Positions 32,185 to 41,654 of a DNA stretch of 64,000 bases are shown piece after piece (within the stretch, counting starts at the first letter, position 1; the number at the start of each line of letters is the position of its first letter). The notes under the pieces are model-generated. The model worked only from the letters and a program-made list of their open reading frames with translations, was not told the DNA's origin and did no database searches. The translations under genes were made by a program, and so were the position numbers. The stretch comes from Claveliimonas acetigenes (GTDB lineage Bacteria > Bacillota > Clostridia > Lachnospirales > Lachnospiraceae): the NCBI RefSeq assembly GCF_025567385.1, contig NZ_JAOQJU010000015.1:1-64000 (forward strand). Reading direction: 5' to 3'.

Positions 32185-32208
32185 CCAAAAGTGTGAAAAG
32201 GATTTATT

Positions 32209-33420
32209 ATGAAGATTTTGATGATTAATGTCGTCTGTGGTATTCGCAGCACAGGTCGGATTTGTACAGATCTTGCGACTGCACTGGAAGCGCAAGGACA
32301 TGAAGTAAAAATTGCATATGGTAGAGAAAAGGTTCCTGAACAATTTAAAAAGTATGCTGTGAAGATTGGCTCAGATTGGGATGTTAAAGTTCATGGTGTG
32401 AAAGCAAGATTACTGGATGGAGCAGGATTTGGCAGTAAAAAAGCTACAAAGCAATTTGTTAAATGGATGAAAGAATATGACCCAGATGTAATACACCTTC
32501 ATAATCTTCATGGCTACTATATAAATATAGAAGTTCTCTTTGATTATTTGAAATGTAGCGGCAAAAAAGTGATATGGACATTGCATGACTGTTGGGCTTT
32601 TACCGGTCATAGTGCGTATTGTGATGCGGTAAAATGTGAGAGGTGGAGTAAAGGTTGTTATAAATGCCCTCAAATAAAAGAATATCCGAAAAGTTTTATT
32701 GATAGATCCAAACAAAATTGGAAGAAGAAAAAAACTATTTTTTCTGGAGTATCTGACATGACGATTATTACTCCGTCACATTGGCTTGCTGGCTTAACAA
32801 GAAAGTCTTTTTTGTCGGAGTATCCAGTTGAAGTTATTCACAATGGTATAGACACAAGTCAATTTATGCCATTGGAGAATGATTTTCGAGAATTTTATCA
32901 TTTGGAAGATAAATTTGTAGTGTTAGGCGTTGCGACAGCATGGAGTGACTTAAAGGGATATTCAGATTTCTTAAAGTTGGCTGAGATGTTAGATGATAAA
33001 TTTAAGATTGTTATGGTTGGATTGACTGAAAAGCAGTTAAAAGAATTGCCTCCAAAGATAATTGGAATAAAAAGAACGGCAAGCGTTAAGGAGTTGACAT
33101 ATATTTATAGCGCTGTGGATGTGTTTGTAAATCTGACATATTGTGATTCTTATGGTTTAGTTAATGTGGAATCAATTCTTTGCGGAACGCCGGTAATTTC
33201 ATATGATACAGGAGGATGTGCGGAAAGCGTTGGTTTATGCGGGTATGTTGTTCCACAGGGAGACATAAAAACTATATATGATATGATTAAGAAAATAAAA
33301 ACAAAGCCTTTGGATTTGAAGGTTGATAGACTGGCATGTGATAACAAACGAACTATCAAGGAGTATCTGGGAAAATACAGGGGTACTGGAAACAAAAGAT
33401 TGATTTATCCCATAAAATGA
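32209..33420 (+). CDS. Glycosyltransferase family 4
   Basis: 403 residues, GT-B fold: N-terminal KILMINVVCGIRSTGRICTD, then TLHDCWAFTGHSAYCD (typical of capsule GT4 enzymes), VIHNGIDTSQF, and the C-terminal nucleotide-binding region VFVNLTYCDSYGLVNVESIL with GTPVISYDTGG. The last about 20 residues (KYRGTGNKRLIYPIK) diverge from the family. They overlap a second GT4 remnant in another frame, so the 3' end probably arose by recombination between tandem copies. It transfers a sugar to the growing repeat unit; donor unknown. Confidence 0.88.
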   Translation: MKILMINVVCGIRSTGRICTDLATALEAQGHEVKIAYGREKVPEQFKKYAVKIGSDWDVKVHGVKARLLDGAGFGSKKATKQFVKWMKEYDPDVIHLHNLHGYYINIEVLFDYLKCSGKKVIWTLHDCWAFTGHSAYCDAVKCERWSKGCYKCPQIKEYPKSFIDRSKQNWKKKKTIFSGVSDMTIITPSHWLAGLTRKSFLSEYPVEVIHNGIDTSQFMPLENDFREFYHLEDKFVVLGVATAWSDLKGYSDFLKLAEMLDDKFKIVMVGLTEKQLKELPPKIIGIKRTASVKELTYIYSAVDVFVNLTYCDSYGLVNVESILCGTPVISYDTGGCAESVGLCGYVVPQGDIKTIYDMIKKIKTKPLDLKVDRLACDNKRTIKEYLGKYRGTGNKRLIYPIK

Positions 33421-33728
33421 TAGGCATTACAAGAACGAATAGTGTAAAGCATCTTGCGAATTTGTATTCTATTGCAGATGTATTCGTAAACCCAACGGTT
33501 GAAGATAATTATTCAACAACTAATCTTGAAACAATAGCAAGTGGAACACCTGTTATTACCTATAAAACGGGAGGGAGTCCAGAGAGTGCTGTGTTATTTG
33601 GAACAACCGTGAAAGAAAACACTGTTGAAAATATAATAGATAAAATTGCCGGTTTGCGACCTATTCCTGATAAAAGAGGCTGTGTAACTAAAGATAAAAT
33701 AATAGAGCAGTACTTAAATTATTATTAG
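33390..33728 (+). pseudogene. C-terminal remnant of a second GT4 glycosyltransferase
   Basis: The open frame (KQKIDLSHKMIGITRTNSVK, ADVFVNPTVEDNYSTTNLE, GTPVITYKTGGSPESA) is the last third of a GT4 enzyme closely similar to the preceding gene. It has no catalytic N-terminal domain. The junction lies about 33385-33415 inside the end of the preceding gene, consistent with deletion between tandem paralogs. ATG 33417 could start a 103-residue product of doubtful use. Confidence 0.65.
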
Positions 33729-33730
33729 AC

Positions 33731-34846
33731 ATGAGGAAGAAAATACAGTTGAAAGTTTTATTTATCACTAATGTACCTTCACCATATAGGGTGGAGTTTT
33801 TTAATGAATTAGGAAAATATTTGAATTTGACAGTAATATTTGAAAAATCTACTTCGGATGAAAGGGATAGTTCTTGGAATAATTATGCTTTTGAAAATTT
33901 TGAAGGAATTGTTTTAAAAGGAATAAAAATCAATTCAGATACTGCGATTTGCTTGGGCATTATAAACTTCTTAAAGCGGCATAAGTTTGACTATATTATT
34001 TGTTCAAACTTTACTTCGCCAACTGGAATGTTGGCTATTCAATATATGAGAAAACATAGTATAAACTATTATTTGGAGTGCGATGGTGGATTTGCCAAAA
34101 ATGGGGAAGGAGTTAAAGAAGGTATAAAACTATATTTCATAACTGGGGCAAATGGATATTTTAGTACAGGAGTGGCTTGTGATGAGTATTTTATTGCTTA
34201 TGGAGCCGATGCAGAGAAAATAATTCGTTATCCATTTACATCAGTAAGGGAGGAAGAAATAGATATAAACATACCTGAAAAGGGAAGAAAGGATGAATTA
34301 CGCGAAAAATTAGGTATGAAAGAAGAAAAAATCGTTCTTGCGGTCGGTCAGTTTATACCAAGAAAAGGGTTCGATATATTATTAAAAGCAGTATCCAATC
34401 TGCCAGAAGAAGTAGGGGTATATTTTGTTGGAGGAGAGCCGACAGAGGAATATCTTTTATTACAAAATGAAAACCAACTTAATAATGTACATTTTGTTGG
34501 ATATAAGTCAAAAAATATTTTGAATGAATATTATTATGCTTCAGATATTTTTGTGTTACCGACACGAGAGGATATATGGGGGCTTGTTATAGAAGAAGCA
34601 ATGGCACATGGGTTACCAATTATTTCTACTAGCAGATGTGCAGCAGCGCTAGAACTAGTTAAGAATGATGTCAATGGTTACGTTGTCCCAGTAGAAGATG
34701 TGGACGCGATTTCAGAGAAAATTATAGAAGTGCTCACTAATTCAGAAAAACAAAAAGCCTTTGGAAAGAATAGCTTGAATATAATGAGAAATTATACGAT
34801 AGAAGCTATGGTGCAAAAGCACCTGGAAATATTGTGGAACATGTAA
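33731..34846 (+). CDS. Glycosyltransferase family 4
   Basis: 371 residues of GT-B fold: FITNVPSPYRVEFFNELGKY at the N-terminus, a linker YGADAEKIIRYPFTSV, then VGQFIPRKGFDILLKAV, and the nucleotide-binding block LPTREDIWGLVIEEAMAHGL with a conserved glutamate pair (E-x7-E type). It follows the GT4 remnant by 2 bp in the capsule operon. The acceptor and donor cannot be read from sequence. AT-rich codon use marks the beginning of the low-GC core of the locus. Confidence 0.88.
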   Translation: MRKKIQLKVLFITNVPSPYRVEFFNELGKYLNLTVIFEKSTSDERDSSWNNYAFENFEGIVLKGIKINSDTAICLGIINFLKRHKFDYIICSNFTSPTGMLAIQYMRKHSINYYLECDGGFAKNGEGVKEGIKLYFITGANGYFSTGVACDEYFIAYGADAEKIIRYPFTSVREEEIDINIPEKGRKDELREKLGMKEEKIVLAVGQFIPRKGFDILLKAVSNLPEEVGVYFVGGEPTEEYLLLQNENQLNNVHFVGYKSKNILNEYYYASDIFVLPTREDIWGLVIEEAMAHGLPIISTSRCAAALELVKNDVNGYVVPVEDVDAISEKIIEVLTNSEKQKAFGKNSLNIMRNYTIEAMVQKHLEILWNM

Positions 34847-34859
34847 GGAAAGATGAAGG

Positions 34860-35798
34860 ATGAAAAAAACAATTTTACCGATAACGGTTTTGATACCTAC
34901 TATGAATCGACCGCAAACATTGAAAAGAACTCTGAATAAATATTTAGACAGTGAGTGTCTTCCAGCGCAAATAGTGGTTGTAGATCAAAGTACGAGTGAA
35001 GAAATTGCTGCAGAAATTAAGCGATTAGTAGAAGAAATTAGAGGAAGAATAGAAACTTTTTATGTGTATCAGGCAGAGCCGTCTTTAACAAAAGCCAGAA
35101 ATACAGCCTTTTCTTATGCGAAACATGAAGTAATAATATGCTCGGATGATGATATAGACGTTTATTCGGATACCTTAAAACAAATATACAATTTGATGTC
35201 GAATAAGCAGATTGCAATGATAGCAGGACTTGATGACAATGCATCAGAAACAACGTCTAAGATAGGGTATCTATTGGGAACGAAATCTTTTTCAAAAAGA
35301 AATATTGGACATGTTACGTGGTCCATGTTAGGATGTTTTCCGAATAAAATTACTGAGCAGACAGATACAATGTGGGCTATGGGATTTTTCTTTGTTATCC
35401 GAAAATCTCTTGCAAATAAATGGAAACTAATGTGGGATGAGAAGTTGACGGGGTATGCATACGCAGAGGATTTGGACTATACTTATGATTATTATAAAAA
35501 AGCCAAGGCAGAAAAACTGAAATGTATTATGTCCAACAGAGTACATGTGAAGCATATGGTTAGCAGAGAGTATAGGACGCCGACGAAAAAGAGTGCTTAT
35601 ATGTATATTTTAAATAGGGCATATCTGAGTTACAAACATCAGATGGGATGGAAGTCTGTTGTTGCTATGCGATGGTGCAATTTTTGGCGATTTGTTGAAT
35701 GGAAGATTAAAAAGCAGAATGCCGAATGCTTAAAAGAAGCCATGAGATATTGGAGGAAACATCGACTTGAGATTCAGAAAGGGGATTTTCCATATTAG
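34860..35798 (+). CDS. Glycosyltransferase family 2
   Basis: 312 residues, GT-A fold: ITVLIPTMNRPQTLKRTLNK, IVVVDQSTSEEIAAEI, ARNTAFSYAKHEVIICSDDD (DxD-type metal site), then GYAYAEDLDYTYDYYKKAK with the likely catalytic base in the AEDLDY block. Extra C-terminal helices (about 225-312) probably contact the membrane or a partner. Co-directional in the capsule operon, 13 bp after the previous gene. Confidence 0.87.
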   Translation: MKKTILPITVLIPTMNRPQTLKRTLNKYLDSECLPAQIVVVDQSTSEEIAAEIKRLVEEIRGRIETFYVYQAEPSLTKARNTAFSYAKHEVIICSDDDIDVYSDTLKQIYNLMSNKQIAMIAGLDDNASETTSKIGYLLGTKSFSKRNIGHVTWSMLGCFPNKITEQTDTMWAMGFFFVIRKSLANKWKLMWDEKLTGYAYAEDLDYTYDYYKKAKAEKLKCIMSNRVHVKHMVSREYRTPTKKSAYMYILNRAYLSYKHQMGWKSVVAMRWCNFWRFVEWKIKKQNAECLKEAMRYWRKHRLEIQKGDFPY

Positions 35799-35878
35799 TA
35801 CAATATCTGAAAATTCGTGTTTTCAAACGAGGATGGAAGGCTCGGAAACTATAGATACTGCTAGAAAGGATTAATGCT

Positions 35879-36868
35879 TTGAAAACAATTAAATTAACCT
35901 ACATTGTGCCGATTTATAATGTGGAAAAATATCTAGAGGATTGTATTGAAAGTATCATTAAACAAGGCGTAGAGAGTTCGGAAATTATTTTGGTAGATGA
36001 TGGTTCGACGGATGGAAGTGCTGCGATTTGTGATAGATATGCGGAGTTCTATATGAATATAAATGTTATTCATAAACAAAACGGTGGTATTTCATCGGCC
36101 AGAAATATAGGTTTAAAAGCGGCACAAGGAGAGTATATATGCTTTGTTGATAGCGATGATTTTTTTGAAGAGAATTTTGCTGACAAATTCTTGAATATTT
36201 GTGAAAAGTATAGTCTCGATATTATCCGCGGATGGTATGCGATTTATGATGAGGAAACAAAAGAATATCAAGAACATAAGTTCCCTGATATATCATATGC
36301 TAATAAAGTTTTGCCGGGATATGAATTTTTGAAAAGGTCAATCAACGAGCATGCTAACGAAGTGGTTCCATGGCTGGGCTTTTTTAAAAGAGAATATTTG
36401 ACGAAGCATAATCTGCTTTTTCCAGAGGGTATAGCGTATGAGGAAGACCAGTTGTTTTTTCTTGAAGCATTGATATGTGATCAAAAGTGCAGGATTTATC
36501 AGAGTGATTTAGAGTTTTATGCTTATCGAAAGAGAGTCGGAAGCGCAACCAAAACACCAACACTGAAGCAAGTACAAGATGTAATTTACGTGGTGGAAAA
36601 AGAAAATATGCTATTAAAGAAGTACTCACTTTCTTCGAATGTCAAAAAGGCTGTGAAGAGATATATTTGTTCTTCTTTTTACCAGCTTACATCTATTTAT
36701 GGGAGAATCAATATCCAAAATAGAAAGAAAACCGTGAGGATGATTCCATTTTGGATGAAATGGCAGTGCATTTGGAATGCTTATGATAATCACCAAAGGT
36801 TAAAAATTTTCTTGTTTACTTTTGCAAGATGGCTCGTGGATACAGTTTATAAAAAAAGAGGATTATAG
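35879..36868 (+). CDS. Glycosyltransferase family 2
   Basis: 329 residues, GT-A fold: YIVPIYNVEKYLEDCIESII, ILVDDGSTDGSAAICDRYAE, NGGISSARNIGLKAAQGEYI, CFVDSDDFFE, and the catalytic region IAYEEDQLFFLEAL. The start is TTG 35879 behind AGAAAGGA; no better ATG lies in frame. The C-terminus has a basic helical region likely associated with the membrane. A short non-coding gap of 80 bp precedes it. Confidence 0.88.
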   Translation: MKTIKLTYIVPIYNVEKYLEDCIESIIKQGVESSEIILVDDGSTDGSAAICDRYAEFYMNINVIHKQNGGISSARNIGLKAAQGEYICFVDSDDFFEENFADKFLNICEKYSLDIIRGWYAIYDEETKEYQEHKFPDISYANKVLPGYEFLKRSINEHANEVVPWLGFFKREYLTKHNLLFPEGIAYEEDQLFFLEALICDQKCRIYQSDLEFYAYRKRVGSATKTPTLKQVQDVIYVVEKENMLLKKYSLSSNVKKAVKRYICSSFYQLTSIYGRINIQNRKKTVRMIPFWMKWQCIWNAYDNHQRLKIFLFTFARWLVDTVYKKRGL

Positions 36869-36913
36869 TAATAGGTTATTGTTATTTATGATGTCATATA
36901 AGGAGAGAGTTTT

Positions 36914-38059
36914 TTGGTATCTAAAAAAAATTTTTATACTGGGTTAATTGTTATAGCATGTGTTTTTTGCAATTTGTCACAGATGCCTAATTTAATGGAA
37001 AGCGGAATAATAAGTTTGGCTTATTCAGGGACGTGGATTTTTATAGCGGTAATGCTTTTGATTGATAGAAGAACATTGAAATGGCAGTATTTGTTATTAC
37101 CAATTGTTTTTGATGTGATATGTTTGGGAGGAAGATTTTTAGGAAAATCCTATTTTTCTTCAGATTTATTTCGTCCAATTAATTTATGTGCATTTATTTT
37201 GCTAATTGGGATATGGGCTGGAACATATTTGGATTACACAAATTTGAAGAAAATATCTTTTGCGTTTATTACAAGTGCTTTGGCTGTTGCGATATATTTA
37301 TATTTTAATATTTTCAGAGGTGTAGACTGGGGAGGTTCTGGGTATCTTTATGGCTCTAAAAATTCGGCGGGGCAGATATTCCTTGTGGCAATAATACTGA
37401 TAGCTACACAATTCTTACAGTATAATAAAGTTTTATCTGCGTTTGCCATGATATTTTTTGCGGCTTTCATTATTATGATGAAAAGCAGAGCGTCAATACT
37501 TACACTTCTGATAGTGATAATTTATTTTATTTTATTTATACTGAAAAAGAAAATTCATAAAGTAATAGGCATTGTTATATTAGTTGCCACATTGATAATT
37601 ATATTTACAAACGCAGAATTATACAATTTATATATCAAAGAAATTATACTTAATAATAAAGATATTAATGATTTGACGGCAGTTACTTCTAATCGTGATT
37701 TGCATGTGGAATATTTTAAAGCAAATTTTGGAATGTACTGGTTTTCTGGAACCGGAGGTACTTATTTGGAATCTATGCCTTTAGCGGTATTAATGAGTTA
37801 TGGAATCCTAGGAGGAATTCCGGTGTTGCTTTTTTCTTTACAACCATTGTATATAGGATTTAAGTATATTAGGGACAAGCGGTATAGGTTATTTTGTGTT
37901 TTGATTATAGCTTTATCTATAACTATGTGGATTAATGGCATATTTGAGGAACAGTCACCGTTTGGACCAGGCGTAAAATGTTACTTTTTGTGGTTGGTTT
38001 TGGGATTATTTATTGGTTATAGAGATTCGACAAATAAATTGTTATATTATGAGAGGTAA
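36914..38059 (+). CDS. Wzy-like polysaccharide polymerase / O-antigen ligase family protein
   Basis: 381 residues with about 10 hydrophobic helices and a large loop (about 215-275) before the last helices, the layout of Wzy polymerases and O-antigen ligases. Weak sequence conservation is usual in this family; AGQIFLVAIILIATQ and MKSRASILTLLIVIIYFILF segments fit (the SRAS block matches the ligase/polymerase arginine motif). The start is TTG 36914 after AGGAGAG. With a Wzx flippase in the same locus, a Wzx/Wzy pathway is indicated. Confidence 0.78.
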   Translation: MVSKKNFYTGLIVIACVFCNLSQMPNLMESGIISLAYSGTWIFIAVMLLIDRRTLKWQYLLLPIVFDVICLGGRFLGKSYFSSDLFRPINLCAFILLIGIWAGTYLDYTNLKKISFAFITSALAVAIYLYFNIFRGVDWGGSGYLYGSKNSAGQIFLVAIILIATQFLQYNKVLSAFAMIFFAAFIIMMKSRASILTLLIVIIYFILFILKKKIHKVIGIVILVATLIIIFTNAELYNLYIKEIILNNKDINDLTAVTSNRDLHVEYFKANFGMYWFSGTGGTYLESMPLAVLMSYGILGGIPVLLFSLQPLYIGFKYIRDKRYRLFCVLIIALSITMWINGIFEEQSPFGPGVKCYFLWLVLGLFIGYRDSTNKLLYYER

Positions 38060-38062
38060 AAG

Positions 38063-39196
38063 ATGAAATTAGTTATCGTATTATTGACACATATTGATAA
38101 TTTGCCACCAGCAAGGAATCTATTATTGAGTCTTACAAGGTTGGATGTACAGGTCAGTTTAATAACTATGTATAGCGCGGCACTTCCGAGGGAAATAAAA
38201 GCTGCTAATAATTTTAATATTATCGATCTTCAATCGAAAGAATCAACAAATAGAATTCAGGCATTGGGAAAGCGTGTCTTAAGGCGAAAAAAGTTGAGAA
38301 AAGTAATTAAAACAATTACGAGAAAAGAAGATGTAATATGGACAATTACAGATTATGATGCCATGGAGACGGGAAGCCTGTTATTGAATTATCGACATGT
38401 TATGCAGCTTATGGAACTGATTCATGATATACCAATATTTGACGAGATTCCGGTTGTTAAAGCACATATAGAAAAGTATGCAAGAAAAGCAGAGATGATT
38501 ATCGTTCCAGAATATAATCGAGCGCATATTCAAAAGGCATACTGGCAACTATGCGAGACACCGAAAGTTATCCCAAATAAACCAAAAGTGGAAGAGAAGA
38601 AGTATGATATAAAAAAAATTAGTTCTGATGCGGCAAAGGTTTTTCAAAAAATTGGCAATCGAAAGATTGTACTTTATCAGGGAACATTTGGCTATGAGCG
38701 AGTATTGGATCAGTTTATAGAAGCGGTAGGTTTGCTTGGAAAAGAGTATTGTATGGTTTTGATGGGACGAGATGATATTGAGGTAAGAAAATTACTAGAT
38801 AAATATCCTGAAACTTTCTTTATACCATTCATCTCAGCACCTGATCATCTTGCAGTTACGAGTAGAGCTCATATTGGTGTACTCTCTTATGTTAATACAA
38901 GCAATATCAGACATTATGATCCGTTGAATGCATTATATTGTGCGCCTAACAAACTATATGAGTATGCTTGCTTTGGAATTCCGATGATAGGAAACGATAT
39001 ACCAGGACTGGAAATCCCATTTAAATTGAATAATATTGGACAATGTTCAAAATTAACAGCGGAGGCGATTGCGATGACAATAAGAGAGATTGAAGAGAAT
39101 TATGATACTATGAGCCGCAATTGTAAAACATTTTATAGTAGTGTCAACATAGATAGAATAGTAGAAGAGATTGTTAGAGAGCTTAAAGAGAAGTGA
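38063..39196 (+). CDS. Glycosyltransferase (GT-B fold, GT4-like)
   Basis: 377 residues. The N-terminal half is divergent (LVIVLLTHIDNLPPARNLLL, IWTITDYDAMETGSLLL). The C-terminal half carries KIVLYQGTFGYERVLDQFIE, MVLMGRDDIEVRKLL, ALYCAPNKLYEYACFGIPMI and GNDIPGLE, which are GT-B/GT4-type nucleotide-binding motifs. It overlaps no neighbour and starts 3 bp after wzy. Substrates unknown. After its end, 146 bp (39197-39342) hold no recognisable gene. Confidence 0.78.
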   Translation: MKLVIVLLTHIDNLPPARNLLLSLTRLDVQVSLITMYSAALPREIKAANNFNIIDLQSKESTNRIQALGKRVLRRKKLRKVIKTITRKEDVIWTITDYDAMETGSLLLNYRHVMQLMELIHDIPIFDEIPVVKAHIEKYARKAEMIIVPEYNRAHIQKAYWQLCETPKVIPNKPKVEEKKYDIKKISSDAAKVFQKIGNRKIVLYQGTFGYERVLDQFIEAVGLLGKEYCMVLMGRDDIEVRKLLDKYPETFFIPFISAPDHLAVTSRAHIGVLSYVNTSNIRHYDPLNALYCAPNKLYEYACFGIPMIGNDIPGLEIPFKLNNIGQCSKLTAEAIAMTIREIEENYDTMSRNCKTFYSSVNIDRIVEEIVRELKEK

Positions 39197-39342
39197 TATA
39201 TGAGAATAATATATTGTTACTGAACTTACGTGACATAAAATGCATGTTATTAGATAGGTATGGTGTAAAAACTGTAATTAGATTATTTGAGGTATATGTT
39301 TGTAGGTAAAAATGTGGTCTATGTAATCGGAGGAGGAAGAAG

Positions 39343-40440
39343 ATGAAAAAAGTGATGCTTGTTTTTGGAACTAGACCAGAAGCAATTAAAATGTGTCCAC
39401 TTGTAAATGAATTGAAACGGAGAAAAAAACTAAAAGCAATTATATGTGTTACCGGTCAGCATCGACAGATGTTAGATCAGGTTTTGAGTGCATTTAATGT
39501 TAGTCCCGATTATGATTTGTGTATCATGAAAGACAAGCAGACCCTTTTTGATGTAACCGTTAATATTTTGGAAAAAATTAAAGATGTATTGGAAGAAATA
39601 CAACCGGATGTTGTACTTGTTCATGGTGATACATCTACGACATTTGCAACAGCATTGGCATGCTTTTATCTGCAAATTCCTGTCGGGCACGTAGAAGCAG
39701 GATTACGTACATATGACATTTATTCTCCTTATCCAGAGGAATTTAACCGTCAGGCAGTTGGCATTATTAGCCAGTATAATTTTGCTCCTACAGAGTTTGC
39801 GAAGAATAATTTATTAAAAGAGGGAAAAAAAGAAGCAACTATTTATGTTACAGGAAACACTGCGATTGATGCTTTAAAAACAACGGTATGTGATACATTT
39901 ACGCATCCAGAACTTGAATGGGCTGAAGGAAGTAGATTGATTCTTATTACTGCTCATAGAAGGGAAAACCTGGGCGAGCCGATGAAAAATATGTTTAGGG
40001 CGATTCGAAGAGTTATGGATGAACATTCAGATGTAAAAGCTATTTATCCAATTCATATGAATCCGTTGGTTAGGGAGATTGCAAATTCCATTTTGGGAGA
40101 TGATGATCGAATTCATATTATTGAGCCATTGGATGTGTTAGAGTTTCATAATTTTCAAGCAAGAAGCCATTTGATATTAACGGATTCAGGTGGAATTCAA
40201 GAAGAGGCACCTTCGCTTGGAAAACCAGTTTTGGTGATGCGAGATACAACAGAAAGACCTGAGGGGATAATAGCGGGAACTTTAAAACTGGTTGGAACAG
40301 AAGAAGACACTATATATAAAGAATTTACAGAACTTTTAACAAACCAAGAAAAATATGATGCAATGAGTTGCGCGTCAAATCCATATGGTGATGGGCATGC
40401 ATGTGAGCGAATCGCGGATATATTGGAAAAGAGTTTATAA
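39343..40440 (+). CDS. wecB: UDP-N-acetylglucosamine 2-epimerase (non-hydrolysing)
   Basis: 365 residues. LVFGTRPEAIKMCPLVNELK, VCVTGQHRQMLDQVL, VHGDTSTTFATALACFYLQI, PVGHVEAGLRT, PYPEEFNRQAVGIIS, LITAHRRENLGEPM, LTDSGGIQEEAPSLGKPVL and RDTTERPE cover the full family pattern, including the UDP-GlcNAc contact residues. It interconverts UDP-GlcNAc and UDP-ManNAc, supplying a donor for the capsule. A second, CapG-type epimerase lies further down the locus and is distinct. Confidence 0.93.
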   Translation: MKKVMLVFGTRPEAIKMCPLVNELKRRKKLKAIICVTGQHRQMLDQVLSAFNVSPDYDLCIMKDKQTLFDVTVNILEKIKDVLEEIQPDVVLVHGDTSTTFATALACFYLQIPVGHVEAGLRTYDIYSPYPEEFNRQAVGIISQYNFAPTEFAKNNLLKEGKKEATIYVTGNTAIDALKTTVCDTFTHPELEWAEGSRLILITAHRRENLGEPMKNMFRAIRRVMDEHSDVKAIYPIHMNPLVREIANSILGDDDRIHIIEPLDVLEFHNFQARSHLILTDSGGIQEEAPSLGKPVLVMRDTTERPEGIIAGTLKLVGTEEDTIYKEFTELLTNQEKYDAMSCASNPYGDGHACERIADILEKSL

Positions 40441-40493
40441 AAAATAGGTTAATTTAGAAGTTATTGCTATGAGCAAAATGTTGGGAGAATATT

Positions 40494-41651
40494 GTGTTTA
40501 AAGATAAACTTACAAAGAAAGATATAAAAGCAATAGTATTGTTTTCGATTGCTTGGCCTATTGCAACTATTCGGAAAAAAAAACATCCGGACTTATGGCT
40601 TGTATCAGAGAGACCAGAAGAAGCGCGAGATAATGGATATTGGCTGTATAAGTATATTAAAAAGAATGCACCTAGTCAGGATGCGGCATATGTAATTGCA
40701 GCTAATGCTGAAGACAAATTAAAAATTGAAAAATATGGCAATATAATTTCGTTTGGTACTTTGGAACATTATATAGTTTATTTAATGGCATCTAAACATG
40801 TGAGTGCGCATGTGGATTTAGATTCTCCAAACAGTAGAGTATCTAATTTTTTAGAAACACATGGTTTGTTAAAAAATAAGAGAGTTTTTTTACAACATGG
40901 TATTACTAAGGATAAAATTAGTTTTGGCTATTATTCGATTAGCCGGGCAGATTTGTTTGTGTGTGCCGCACAGCCGGAATATGAATTTTGTAAGGCAGAG
41001 TTTGGCTATCCAGAAGGAACGGTGCAGTTGCTAGGATTCGCTCGTTTTGATGGTTTGGGAGTGGAAAAGCCTAAACATCAGATATTGCTAATGCCAACAT
41101 GGCGAGCGTGGCTTGCTAATGCTGATGAAAAAGAATTTAAAAAGAGTAGGTATTTTCAAGTCTATCAAAATTTGTTGTATAATGAAGAAATTGAAACCTT
41201 GCTTGAAGATAACGAGCTTGAATTGATTTTTTACCCTCATTCGGATATGCAGAAATTTGTTCATTTGTTTTCCGTAAAATGTAAAAAGATTATTGTATCA
41301 GATGCCGGAAGGTTTGATGTTCAGCAGCTATTGAATCAATCGCGAATGTTAATAACTGATTATTCAAGCGTAGCATTTGATATGGCATATATGAATAAAC
41401 CAATTATATATTATCAGTTTGATTATGATGATTACCGGAATGGACAGCATTCAGAGGGATACTTTTCATATGAAAATGATGGCTTTGGTCCAATTTGCAG
41501 AGAGGAGGAAGCTGTGATAGCCGAGATAAAAAAATATGTTTGTAATAATTTTGTTACAGATAACAAATATGCAGTGCGTCAGAATACGTTTTTTAGCATA
41601 AGAGATCAGAATAATTGTAAACGTATTTATCAGGCTATTAGAGAGTTATAA
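40494..41651 (+). CDS. CDP-glycerol glycerophosphotransferase family protein (TagF/TagB-like)
   Basis: 385 residues. Family blocks include RPEEARDNGYWLYKYIKKN, RVFLQHGITKD (the HG catalytic histidine region), LLMPTWRAWL, LIFYPHSDM and the C-terminal RMLITDYSSVAFDMAYMNKP, all typical of poly(glycerophosphate) transferases and their relatives. It may add glycerol- or ribitol-phosphate to the repeat unit. No CDP-glycerol synthesis gene is in the window. Start GTG 40494 follows GGGAGA. Confidence 0.87.
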   Translation: MFKDKLTKKDIKAIVLFSIAWPIATIRKKKHPDLWLVSERPEEARDNGYWLYKYIKKNAPSQDAAYVIAANAEDKLKIEKYGNIISFGTLEHYIVYLMASKHVSAHVDLDSPNSRVSNFLETHGLLKNKRVFLQHGITKDKISFGYYSISRADLFVCAAQPEYEFCKAEFGYPEGTVQLLGFARFDGLGVEKPKHQILLMPTWRAWLANADEKEFKKSRYFQVYQNLLYNEEIETLLEDNELELIFYPHSDMQKFVHLFSVKCKKIIVSDAGRFDVQQLLNQSRMLITDYSSVAFDMAYMNKPIIYYQFDYDDYRNGQHSEGYFSYENDGFGPICREEEAVIAEIKKYVCNNFVTDNKYAVRQNTFFSIRDQNNCKRIYQAIREL

Positions 41652-41654
41652 ACG

